Shown here one piece after another: positions 1 to 7,793 of a stretch of DNA of 64,000 nucleotides. The first letter of the stretch is position 1. Each line of letters opens with the position of its first letter. A program made the position numbers and the translations under genes. The notes below the pieces were generated by a model that was given only the letters and a program-made list of their open reading frames with translations, was not told the origin of the DNA and made no database searches. This DNA comes from Flavobacterium faecale (GTDB lineage Bacteria > Bacteroidota > Bacteroidia > Flavobacteriales > Flavobacteriaceae): contig NZ_CP020918.1 of assembly GCF_003076455.1 (NCBI RefSeq), forward strand, positions 1,054,001-1,118,000, in the 5' to 3' direction.

Positions 1-51
1 TTTTGCAACATCATTTTCGAAAATGAAATAATTTACTAAAAAACTATAACG

Positions 52-1326
52 ATGAATATTTTACTATTAGGTTCTGGAGGAAGAGAACATGCTTTTGCTT
101 GGAAAATGATTCAAAGTCCGCTTTGTGACACGCTTTTTGTAGCACCAGGAAATGCAGGAACGGCTTCTATAGCAACAAATGTAGCGATAAGTCCAACAGA
201 TTTTGAAGCGGTTAAAGCTTTGGTTTTGGACAAAAAAATTGAAATGGTTGTAGTTGGTCCAGAGGATCCATTAGTAAAAGGTATTTTTGATTTTTTTAAA
301 AATGATACTGATTTAAAGGATATTCCAGTAATTGGACCATCAAAACTAGGAGCTACCTTGGAAGGAAGTAAAGAGTTTGCCAAAGAATTTTTGGTAAAAC
401 ACAACATTCCAACAGCTGCTTATGACAGTTTTACTGCTGAAACAGTAGAACAAGGTTGTGCATTTTTGGCAACATTAAAAGCACCTTTTGTATTGAAAGC
501 AGATGGACTAGCCGCTGGAAAAGGAGTGTTGATTATTCATGATCTTGCCGAAGCACAAGAGGAATTACGAAATATGCTCGTAGGTCAAAAATTTGGTGCT
601 GCAAGTTCAAAAGTGGTGATCGAAGAATTTTTGGACGGTATTGAATTAAGTTGTTTTGTACTGACAGATGGTAAAAGTTACAAAATTCTGCCAACAGCCA
701 AAGATTATAAGCGAATTGGTGAAGGCGATACAGGTTTGAATACAGGTGGTATGGGAGCTGTTTCTCCAGTATCCTATGTTGATGATGTTTTGATGGAAAA
801 AATTGAAACACGCATCGTTAAACCAACTATCGAAGGTTTTCAAAAAGACGGAATTGAATACAAAGGTTTTGTTTTTATTGGTTTGATCAACGTCAACAAT
901 GAGCCAATCGTGATTGAGTACAACGTACGTATGGGTGATCCTGAAACTGAAGTTGTGGTACCACGTTTAAAAACTGATTTGGTTGAATTGTTTGTTGCTG
1001 TAGCTAATGAAAAATTAGACGAAATAGAACTTGAAGTTGACGAAAGAAGCGCAACTACAGTAATGCTGGTTTCTGGTGGTTACCCTGAAGAGTTTGAAAA
1101 AGGAAAAGTAATTACTGGATTAGAAAACATCACCGATTCAATTGTTTTTCATGCCGGAACCAAATTAGAAGGTGATGCGGTAGTGACCAATGGAGGCCGT
1201 GTTATTGCAGTAACATCTTATGGTGACAATTTTCAAGAAGCATTGAAAAAATCGTATGCCAATGTAGATAAAATTCAATTCGAGAAAAAGAATTTTAGAA
1301 GAGACATCGGAAACGATCTATTATAA
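52..1326 (+). CDS. purD: Phosphoribosylamine--glycine ligase
   Basis: Second step of de novo purine synthesis: joins phosphoribosylamine and glycine with ATP to give GAR, in the cytosol. The 424-residue length is normal for PurD. The N-terminal nucleotide-fold motif GSGGREHAF is at about 7-15, VGPEDPLV at 68-75, the ATP-grasp glycine-rich loop DGLAAGKGV at 151-159, NTGGMG at 230-235, and the metal-binding stretch VRMGDPETE near 294-302. The ATG start places the Rossmann strand directly at the N-terminus. It ends at a strong hairpin shared with the convergent DUF6341 gene. Frame intact and assignment secure. Confidence 0.97.
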   Translation: MNILLLGSGGREHAFAWKMIQSPLCDTLFVAPGNAGTASIATNVAISPTDFEAVKALVLDKKIEMVVVGPEDPLVKGIFDFFKNDTDLKDIPVIGPSKLGATLEGSKEFAKEFLVKHNIPTAAYDSFTAETVEQGCAFLATLKAPFVLKADGLAAGKGVLIIHDLAEAQEELRNMLVGQKFGAASSKVVIEEFLDGIELSCFVLTDGKSYKILPTAKDYKRIGEGDTGLNTGGMGAVSPVSYVDDVLMEKIETRIVKPTIEGFQKDGIEYKGFVFIGLINVNNEPIVIEYNVRMGDPETEVVVPRLKTDLVELFVAVANEKLDEIELEVDERSATTVMLVSGGYPEEFEKGKVITGLENITDSIVFHAGTKLEGDAVVTNGGRVIAVTSYGDNFQEALKKSYANVDKIQFEKKNFRRDIGNDLL

Positions 1327-1337
1327 AAAGGATAAAA

Positions 1338-1377
1338 AAAATCCTCAATCTGTAAAGATTGAGGATTTTGTTTTTTT
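1338..1377. terminator. Bidirectional intrinsic terminator between purD and DUF6341 gene
   Basis: An 11-bp perfect stem (1340-1350 with 1357-1367, loop TGTAAA) is flanked by an A-run on one side and a T-run on the other, so it can end transcription of both convergent genes. Confidence 0.85.
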
Positions 1378-1606
1378 ATTTCAAGAATGAATGTGCAGTA
1401 GTATCTTGATTTTCGGTTCCTGCTTCATCAAAAATTCTTAATTGTTTGATCCAGTAAACCATTGCAGCAGCACAAATTGCCATAAAAACCCAGTTAATAA
1501 GATTTGCACCAAACCAAGTTCTAAGTTCTAGAGAACGTAAAAAATCAAGCGGAGCAAACAAGATGTTAACAAATAGGTATTGAATTCCTTCGAAAAATGC
1601 TTTCAT
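1376..1606 (-). CDS. Small membrane protein, DUF6341 family
   Basis: A 76-residue protein with one clear hydrophobic segment at about residues 34-52 (LINWVFMAICAAAMVYW) and a charged C-terminal tail ending AHSFLK. It resembles the short Flavobacteriia DUF6341 proteins that sit next to purD and upp and are sometimes mislabelled uracil phosphoribosyltransferase in databases; it has no phosphoribosyltransferase motif. Its conserved position suggests a lineage-specific inner-membrane role, but the function is unknown. The stop codon lies almost in the shared terminator. Confidence 0.7.
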   Translation of the reverse strand: MKAFFEGIQYLFVNILFAPLDFLRSLELRTWFGANLINWVFMAICAAAMVYWIKQLRIFDEAGTENQDTTAHSFLK

Positions 1607-1737
1607 ATCGTTAAAATTATATTGTTTTGTATATTAATTCGGTTGTAAATACCTTTTTTAAAGAATCTTTTTGAACTTGACCCTTTCCTTTTTAAACAAG
1701 TATTATATTTACAGTCACAAAAGTATAAAATATCCTT

Positions 1738-2667
1738 ATGATAACAAGCGTTTTTAGAAAATCTACACCATTAAATTTCACATTGATAGTAATTTTGATA
1801 CTAGTATTCTTTTCTATCTATCAAATAAGAGATGTTTCTTGGGTTAATTCTACTCCCTTAATTATTAAAAAGGTCGGAATATTAGCGGTTGTGATTGGAT
1901 CTGTATTCATGACCAACTTCATTTGTAAGAAGAATGACTTGAGCAAAGACAGTAGTTATCCGGTTTTGTTCTACCTACTTTTTTTTCTGTTCTTTCCGTC
2001 TTTGTGGGATAATTTTAATTTAGTATTGGCCAATCTTTTCGTTTTGTTGGCTTTGAGAAGGTTGATATCACTTCATTCTTTGAAAGCTTCGAAAGAAAAA
2101 ATATTCGATGCTTCGTTATGGATCTTTGTAGCTGCTTTATTTCAGTTTTGGTGTATTTTATACTTGGCGTTGGTATTTATTTCGATCATGTTTCACGTAG
2201 CACGTGATTACAGAAACTGGTTATTACCTTTTATTGCCATGTTTGCCTCTATAATTTTATTCTTTGTATTCGCAATTTTGTCTGATTTGGATGTTGCAGC
2301 TTATATTGATAAGAGTGTTGCTACTAGTTTTTCTATCGATTATTTTACCAATAATTATCAAAATGCGGCCTTATCTATTTATGCTACTGTAGCCATGTTC
2401 TTCGTTATCTCGGTTGTAACTACCTTCTCGTCAAAACCGAGTAGTACCCATGCAACCTACAAAAAAGTAATTGCTTCCTTTTTTATTGCAGTCGTTATTT
2501 TTGTGATAGCACCCAATAAGAGTAATGATTTGCTAATTTTTACAATGGCACCATTGACAATGATGGCGACCAATCACATCGAAATTCCGCAGTTAAAAAT
2601 AAAGCAAGAACTTGTTTTGGGTGTATTCATTGCGTGTAGCTTGTTTGCTTTTTTCTCTCAATTATAA
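1738..2667 (+). CDS. Multipass membrane protein, DUF6427 family
   Basis: A 309-residue integral inner-membrane protein with about eight to nine hydrophobic segments spread from residue 15 to the C-terminus and short charged loops, such as KKNDLSKDSS near 66 and HSLKASKEK near 113. It resembles the DUF6427 family of Flavobacteria, which is regularly found beside upp. No catalytic motif is visible and the role is unknown. Its last six bases overlap the 3' end of the convergent upp gene, so no separate terminator fits between them. Confidence 0.7.
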   Translation: MITSVFRKSTPLNFTLIVILILVFFSIYQIRDVSWVNSTPLIIKKVGILAVVIGSVFMTNFICKKNDLSKDSSYPVLFYLLFFLFFPSLWDNFNLVLANLFVLLALRRLISLHSLKASKEKIFDASLWIFVAALFQFWCILYLALVFISIMFHVARDYRNWLLPFIAMFASIILFFVFAILSDLDVAAYIDKSVATSFSIDYFTNNYQNAALSIYATVAMFFVISVVTTFSSKPSSTHATYKKVIASFFIAVVIFVIAPNKSNDLLIFTMAPLTMMATNHIEIPQLKIKQELVLGVFIACSLFAFFSQL

Positions 2668-3315
2668 TTTAGAACCGTACGCAAGATCACCTGCATCACC
2701 TAGACCAGGAACAATATAAAAGTGATCATTCAGTTTTTCGTCAATCGCTGCAATCCAAAGGTGGCAATTTTCCGGAAGTTCTTTTTCTAACAAAGCAATC
2801 CCTTCTGGAGCTGCAATAACTACGGCAAGATGAATTTCTTGTGGATAGCCTTTTTCGATCAATTTATTAAAAACAGCAACAATTGATTGTCCCGTTGCCA
2901 ACATTGGGTCGACTAGCAACACGTATTTTGACGAGATTGAGGCCATAGCTTCATATTCCACTTTAATTTCGAATGCATCTCCACCATCAATAGTATAACG
3001 GCCAGCCGAGATAAAACCATTGTCTGCTTCGTCAAAAATATTCAAGATACCTTGATGAAAAGGCAATCCTGCTCTTAATATAGAGGCAACTACGATTGGA
3101 TGTTTAATTTCGGTAGTGTCCTTAGTTCCTAGCGGTGTAGTTACTGCTACCGATTTGTATTCTAGTTCTTTACTGATTTCGTAGGCCATAATTTCACCAA
3201 TACGTTCAATATTACGTCTAAAACGCAAGCGATCTTTTTGCACATTAACGTTTCTTATTTGTGCTAAAAAATGATTTAAGACGGTATTGTTCTCAGATAA
3301 ATGGTGAATTTTCAT
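2662..3315 (-). CDS. upp: Uracil phosphoribosyltransferase
   Basis: Pyrimidine salvage: uracil plus PRPP gives UMP. The 217-residue protein has the PRPP-binding loop DPMLATGQS at 136-144, the SILRAGLP segment at 78-85 and the uracil-binding C-terminus GLGDAGDLAYG near 204-214, all as in bacterial Upp. The start codon gives an N-terminus (MKIHHLSENN) usual for Bacteroidetes Upp. Convergent with and overlapping the DUF6427 gene by 6 nt; divergent from the DUF4254 gene. Confidence 0.95.
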   Translation of the reverse strand: MKIHHLSENNTVLNHFLAQIRNVNVQKDRLRFRRNIERIGEIMAYEISKELEYKSVAVTTPLGTKDTTEIKHPIVVASILRAGLPFHQGILNIFDEADNGFISAGRYTIDGGDAFEIKVEYEAMASISSKYVLLVDPMLATGQSIVAVFNKLIEKGYPQEIHLAVVIAAPEGIALLEKELPENCHLWIAAIDEKLNDHFYIVPGLGDAGDLAYGSKL

Positions 3316-3385
3316 AGGTAAGAATGGCTTTATAATTTTCGAAATAGAAAAACGAAATGTAATTTTTTTATAAAAGTATAAAAAG

Positions 3386-3393
3386 TATCTTTG
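3386..3393 (+). promoter_or_regulatory. Candidate -7 box (TATCTTTG) for DUF4254 gene
   Basis: Perfect match to the Bacteroidetes -7 consensus TAnnTTTG, 21 nt before the ATG. No convincing TTG lies at the expected upstream distance, so this is a half-match only. Confidence 0.4.
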
Positions 3394-3414
3394 TGACCAT
3401 TAAATTTTAAAGAT

Positions 3415-4020
3415 ATGTTTTCAAAACTAGCTTATTCCGTTTTCGAACAAAGTATAAAAGATTATCATGAATTTGATAATGTTGACCAACCTATAAACAA
3501 TCCTTTTCCAAAAGATCAATTTGAGCATTTGCTTTATTTGAAAAACTGGATTGATACCGTGCAGTGGCATTATGAGGATATTATACGCGATCCAAATATT
3601 GACCCAGTAGCAGCTTTGACTTTAAAGCGCAAAATTGATGCATCAAATCAAGAACGTACCGATATGGTAGAATATATCGACGGTTACTTTTTGCAAAAAT
3701 ACAGCAAAGTAGAAGCAAAAGTAGGTGCCAAAATCAACTCAGAAAGTCCAGCTTGGGCATTTGATAGATTGTCAATTCTTGCCTTGAAGATTTATCATAT
3801 GCACGAGGAGGCTACACGTACAGAGGCTACGCAGGAGCATAGAGATAAATGTCAAGAAAAATTAAATATTTTATTGGAGCAAAGAACAGATCTATCTACA
3901 GCAATTGAAGATTTGTTGACAGATATTGAAAGTGGCGAAAAATTCATGAAAGTGTACAAACAAATGAAAATGTACAACGATGATGAATTGAACCCAATTT
4001 TGTACCAAGGAAAGAAGTAA
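3415..4020 (+). CDS. DUF4254 family protein
   Basis: A 201-residue soluble, mostly helical and charged protein. The N-terminal part (about 15-60, with LKNWIDTVQWHYEDIIRDP) and the segment around SPAWAFDRLSILALKIYHM (about 103-121) resemble the DUF4254 family, found in Bacteroidetes next to glycosyltransferases. No signal peptide or catalytic motif is apparent. The following glycosyltransferase begins 1 nt after the stop, so the two are almost certainly cotranscribed and probably act together in cell-surface glycan or lipopolysaccharide assembly; that role is inferred only from context. Confidence 0.75.
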   Translation: MFSKLAYSVFEQSIKDYHEFDNVDQPINNPFPKDQFEHLLYLKNWIDTVQWHYEDIIRDPNIDPVAALTLKRKIDASNQERTDMVEYIDGYFLQKYSKVEAKVGAKINSESPAWAFDRLSILALKIYHMHEEATRTEATQEHRDKCQEKLNILLEQRTDLSTAIEDLLTDIESGEKFMKVYKQMKMYNDDELNPILYQGKK

Positions 4021-4021
4021 T

Positions 4022-5080
4022 TTGAGACAGAAATTGTCACAAAAACCACAACATATAGCCGTCATGAGACTATCCGCAATGGGAGATGTCGCCATGACGG
4101 TTCCTGTTTTACGCGCTTTGGTAACTCAATATCCCGAAGTAAAACTGACCGTAGTTTCACGTCCATTTTTTAAACCTTTCTTTGATGGAATTCCGAATCT
4201 TACTTTTTTTGCTTTCGACGAAAAAGAAAAGCACAAAGGTCTATTTGGATTAGTTAGATTGTATCGGGAATTAAATGCGTTGCAAATTGATGCTTTTGCC
4301 GATTTGCACAATGTCTTGCGATCAAAGGTAGTGCGTACGTTATTCGGTTTAAGCGGGAAAAAAGTCGCTGCAGTAAACAAAGGTCGTGACGGAAAAAAAG
4401 CGCTTACTCGAGCAGAGAACAAGGTTTTTGAGCCTCTACCAACGATGTTCGAAAACCATCAACAAGTTTTTGAAAAATTAGGTTTTGCTATTGATCTCAC
4501 ACAACCAAAATCCCCCAAAAAAGCGATTTTAAGCGCCGATTTATTAAAAACGACACAAGGTGCTGAAAACTTAATCGGAATCGCTCCTTTTGCACAATAC
4601 GCAGCTAAGGTCTATCCTCTAGACTTGATGCAACAAGTAATTAATCAATTGGCAGAAGATCCTAAAAAAACCATTCTCCTTTTTGGTGGTGGGAAGAAAG
4701 AAATCGAAATTTTAGCAACTTTTGCAAAAGAGAAAACGAACGTCATTAACATAGCGGGTCAATTCAAATTCCAGGAAGAATTACAATTAATCAGTAATCT
4801 TGATCTGATGCTTTCTATGGATTCTGGCAACGCACACATAGCAGCAATGTTAGGCGTGAAGGTAGTTACACTTTGGGGCGCAACCCATCCTTATGCAGGT
4901 TTTGTACCCTTTAATCAGCCGTTGACTAATTCTTTAATTCCTGATCGAAAGCAATATCCATTGTTACCAACCTCTGTTTATGGCAATAAAATAGTAGTAG
5001 GTTATGAAGATGCTATGCGAACTATTGCTGTAGAAACAGTTGTGGACACGATACAAAAGCAATTACTAGTGACAAAGTAG
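4022..5080 (+). CDS. Glycosyltransferase family 9 (heptosyltransferase-like)
   Basis: A 352-residue GT-B fold protein of the ADP-heptose:LPS heptosyltransferase family. The N-terminal strand HIAVMRLSAMGDVAMTVPVL (residues 11-30) and the C-terminal donor-site motif SMDSGNAHIAAMLGVKVVTLWG are typical. Likely adds a sugar to LPS core at the cytosolic face of the inner membrane. Start: an ATG at 4064 would delete the first beta strand, so an upstream non-ATG start is needed; TTG at 4022 or 4034, just after the DUF4254 stop, are the in-frame options. The exact sugar is not predictable. Confidence 0.88.
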   Translation: MRQKLSQKPQHIAVMRLSAMGDVAMTVPVLRALVTQYPEVKLTVVSRPFFKPFFDGIPNLTFFAFDEKEKHKGLFGLVRLYRELNALQIDAFADLHNVLRSKVVRTLFGLSGKKVAAVNKGRDGKKALTRAENKVFEPLPTMFENHQQVFEKLGFAIDLTQPKSPKKAILSADLLKTTQGAENLIGIAPFAQYAAKVYPLDLMQQVINQLAEDPKKTILLFGGGKKEIEILATFAKEKTNVINIAGQFKFQEELQLISNLDLMLSMDSGNAHIAAMLGVKVVTLWGATHPYAGFVPFNQPLTNSLIPDRKQYPLLPTSVYGNKIVVGYEDAMRTIAVETVVDTIQKQLLVTK

Positions 5081-5166
5081 CTATGATGCGGTTGTTACAA
5101 AAGTTTATCGACTGTAAAAGAGTAGGATAGTGAATTAATTATTAAATTTGAATAAAATAGTTTCTT

Positions 5167-5754
5167 ATGGCAATTATAACCCAATTTTCAGATTTAGATC
5201 TAACCAAGGAATATACTTATTCTGATTATTTGCTGTGGCAATTTTCAGAAAGAGTTGAGTTGATTAGAGGATTTATTAAGAAAATGAGTCCTGCTCCGAG
5301 TAGAAATCATCAAACTATTTCTCAAAATTTAAATTGGAAGATTTATGGTTTTTTTCAAAATCATCCCTGCAGTGTATATGTAGCTCCATTTGATGTTCGT
5401 CTGCCAATACAATCGGCAAAAAAAGATACTACTATTGTCCAACCCGATTTATGCATCATTTGCGAGGAGAGTAAATTGGATGATAGAGGTTGTAATGGTG
5501 CTCCCGATTTAATTGTAGAGATTTTATCCCCAAATAACAGCAAACACGATTTACACACCAAATTTAATTTATACCAAGAAAGCGGTGTAAAAGAATATTG
5601 GCTCGTTGAACCTGAAGAACGTATGGTATTGGTTTACACATTGAAAAATGGCGAATACATTGGACTAAAACCATTTACAGAAGGAGAACTTATAAAAAGC
5701 CCTTTGTTTCCTGATATGAATATTGCTGTTGAGGAAGTATTTTATAAAGCATAA
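5167..5754 (+). CDS. Uma2 family restriction-endonuclease-like protein (DUF820)
   Basis: A 195-residue PD-(D/E)XK-fold protein of the Uma2/DUF820 family. Visible core: VQPDL at 91-95, PDLIVEILSP at 113-122 with the acidic residue E118, and KEYWLVEP at 142-149. The start is the ATG giving MAIITQF, a usual N-terminus for the family. Members are abundant in some bacteria and often near mobile DNA, but their substrates are unknown. Here it stands alone and ends at a very long perfect hairpin. No partner methylase is present. Confidence 0.85.
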   Translation: MAIITQFSDLDLTKEYTYSDYLLWQFSERVELIRGFIKKMSPAPSRNHQTISQNLNWKIYGFFQNHPCSVYVAPFDVRLPIQSAKKDTTIVQPDLCIICEESKLDDRGCNGAPDLIVEILSPNNSKHDLHTKFNLYQESGVKEYWLVEPEERMVLVYTLKNGEYIGLKPFTEGELIKSPLFPDMNIAVEEVFYKA

Positions 5755-5759
5755 TAAAA

Positions 5760-5820
5760 ATTGATTAAATAGAAAAAGCTAGAATTGACATTCAATTCTA
5801 GCTTTTTCTATTTAATCAAT
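5760..5820. terminator. 28-bp perfect inverted repeat, bidirectional terminator
   Basis: Positions 5760-5787 and 5793-5820 are exact reverse complements with a 5-nt loop. The inner stem carries A-runs and T-runs, so it can act as a terminator for both the Uma2 gene and the convergent trpS. The stem is far longer than the other terminators here (10-17 bp). Confidence 0.85.
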
Positions 5821-5828
5821 AATGGAAT

Positions 5829-6806
5829 TTATTGCACTTTAAAGCCTAATTTTGCTCTAACTTTATTCAAAATCCCAGTAGCAATTACAGAAGCTTTGTC
5901 AGCACCTTTTTGCAATAAAGCATCTACTTCGTCTAGGTTATTCATATAGTAGGTATATTTCTCTCTTTCTGTTTTAAAAGTTGCTACAATCAATTCAAAC
6001 AAGGCTTGTTTGGCGTGACCATAGCCATAATTACCAGCTAAGTAATTTGCTTTCATTGTTGCAATTTGTTCTGTGTTAGCAAGCAGCGAATAAATAGCAA
6101 AACAATTGCAAGTATCTGGATTTTTAGGGTCTTCAAGTGGAGTGCTATCTGTTTCTATAGACATCACTTGTTTGCGAAGTGCTTTATCGTCCAAGAAAAT
6201 ATTAATGATGTTATTGGCAGATTTGCTCATTTTTCCTCCATTTGTTCCAGGTATAAGCATGCCATCTTCTTGAATTTTACCTTCTGGCAATACAAACGTT
6301 TCACCCATTTGGTGATTAAAACGAGACGCTACATCACGAGTAATTTCAAGGTGTTGCATTTGGTCTTTACCTACTGGCACTATTTCGGCATCGTACAATA
6401 AAATGTCAGCAGCCATAAGCATCGGGTAGCTAAACAATCCCGCGTTTACATCTTCCAAACGGTCGGCTTTATCTTTAAAAGAATGCGCCAATGTCAATCG
6501 TTGAAACGGAAAAAAGCAACTTAAATACCAAGTTAATTCCGCTGTTTGTGGCACGTCTGACTGTCTGTAAAAAGTAACTTTTTCAACATCTAATCCGCAG
6601 GCCAACCAAGCCGCAGCAGTGCTGTAGGTATTGTTGCTCAACGTTTCGCCATCTTTTATTTGAGTAATCGAATGCAAATCGGCGATAAACAAAAAGGATT
6701 CATTTTCTGGTTTTTTTGATAATTCAATTGCAGGAATAATTGCCCCTAGTAAATTGCCTAAATGTGGTGTTCCGGTGCTTTGTACACCCGTAAGTATTTT
6801 TGCCAT
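5829..6806 (-). CDS. trpS: Tryptophan--tRNA ligase
   Basis: Class I aminoacyl-tRNA synthetase charging tRNA-Trp. The 325-residue length fits bacterial TrpRS. The HIGH-type signature is TGTPHLGN at 11-18, the family segment MAADILLYDAEIVPVGKDQMQH runs from 131 to 152, and the KMSKS loop is exact at 192-196. ATG start at 6806. Monocistronic by appearance: terminated by the long hairpin and divergent from the downstream-coordinate acyltransferase. Confidence 0.97.
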   Translation of the reverse strand: MAKILTGVQSTGTPHLGNLLGAIIPAIELSKKPENESFLFIADLHSITQIKDGETLSNNTYSTAAAWLACGLDVEKVTFYRQSDVPQTAELTWYLSCFFPFQRLTLAHSFKDKADRLEDVNAGLFSYPMLMAADILLYDAEIVPVGKDQMQHLEITRDVASRFNHQMGETFVLPEGKIQEDGMLIPGTNGGKMSKSANNIINIFLDDKALRKQVMSIETDSTPLEDPKNPDTCNCFAIYSLLANTEQIATMKANYLAGNYGYGHAKQALFELIVATFKTEREKYTYYMNNLDEVDALLQKGADKASVIATGILNKVRAKLGFKVQ

Positions 6807-6969
6807 TATTTTATTTTCTATATCGAATGATTTGTAACAAGTAATGCGCCACCAAAAATGAAGACAGGAGTAAAACTATAAAAGTTGTACATCCAATGGC
6901 ATGCATGCTTTACAAATAAAACGCTAATTGATTTTTTTAAATTCTAATTGTCCCCAAATTTAATTGTTT

Positions 6970-7002
6970 TTGGTAAAACTAACGTACTATTCCTTATTTT
7001 TG
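6970..7002 (+). promoter_or_regulatory. Candidate promoter of plsC-type gene (TTG, 22 nt, TATTTTTG)
   Basis: A -33 TTG at 6970-6972 and a -7 box TATTTTTG at 6995-7002 fit the Flavobacterium consensus TTG-N17-23-TAnnTTTG. Transcription would start within a few bases of the ATG at 7008, implying a leaderless or near-leaderless message. Confidence 0.5.
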
Positions 7003-7007
7003 AACCT

Positions 7008-7793
7008 ATGAAAGGTATAAAAATTATTTTTTGGGCACTTTGGAGAGTTTGGTTTTACGTAGTCATGGCCATTCCTATTATTGTGATGTTCCCTTTTTTG
7101 GTGCTATCCATCCTTTCAGAAAAGGGGTATCCCTACTTTTTTAAAATGGCTCGAATATGGTCCAAATTTATCTTGATCGGAATGGGTTTTTATTATCAAG
7201 TCAAAAAAGAGTACCAACTGGATCCTAAAAAAAGCTACATGATTGTTGCCAATCATACCTCTATGACCGATATTATGTTGATGCTGGCCGTGATCAAAAA
7301 CCCTTTTGTATTTGTCGGAAAAGCAGAGTTAGCAAAGATTCCGCTTTTTGGATTTTTCTACAAACGCACTTGTATATTGGTAGATAGAAATAGTTCGAAA
7401 AGTAAAAACGAAGTCTTCACCCAGGCACAAATGAGGTTGAGTAGGGGATTGAGTGTTTGCATTTTTCCTGAAGGCGGTGTACCAAATGACGAATCAATTG
7501 TACTCGACGTATTCAAAGATGGTGCATTCCGATTGGCACTAGAACACCAAATTCCGATTCTACCTATCACTTTTGCCGACAATAAAAAACGATTCTCCTA
7601 TACTTTTTTTAGTGGAAGCCCAGGGATTATGCGTGCCAAAATACACACACCTATAGCAACCGAAGGCAAAACGCTTTTGGATCGCAAAGCATTGCGCGAA
7701 GAGACTTGGCAAGTAATTCACAACCAGCTTTTGGTCTTTAATACTAAAACTGATAACTCACCCCAGAGTATAAACCTAGAAAAACCGGTTTAA
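7008..7793 (+). CDS. 1-acyl-sn-glycerol-3-phosphate acyltransferase (PlsC-like)
   Basis: Phospholipid synthesis enzyme that acylates lysophosphatidic acid at the inner membrane. From the ATG at 7008 it is 261 residues. An N-terminal hydrophobic segment (about 14-36) precedes the HX4D catalytic motif NHTSMTD at 82-88 and the FPEGG motif at 153-157. A longer in-frame reading from 6948 would run through the candidate promoter and is not favoured. Its last 50 bases overlap the 3' end of the convergent anti-sigma-like gene. A second family member lies at 24814-25548. Confidence 0.88.
   Translation: MKGIKIIFWALWRVWFYVVMAIPIIVMFPFLVLSILSEKGYPYFFKMARIWSKFILIGMGFYYQVKKEYQLDPKKSYMIVANHTSMTDIMLMLAVIKNPFVFVGKAELAKIPLFGFFYKRTCILVDRNSSKSKNEVFTQAQMRLSRGLSVCIFPEGGVPNDESIVLDVFKDGAFRLALEHQIPILPITFADNKKRFSYTFFSGSPGIMRAKIHTPIATEGKTLLDRKALREETWQVIHNQLLVFNTKTDNSPQSINLEKPV

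Noticed and set aside
6948..7007. Longer start of the first acyltransferase
   Set aside because: The extra 20 codons run through the promoter boxes and are not family-like; the ATG at 7008 fits better.
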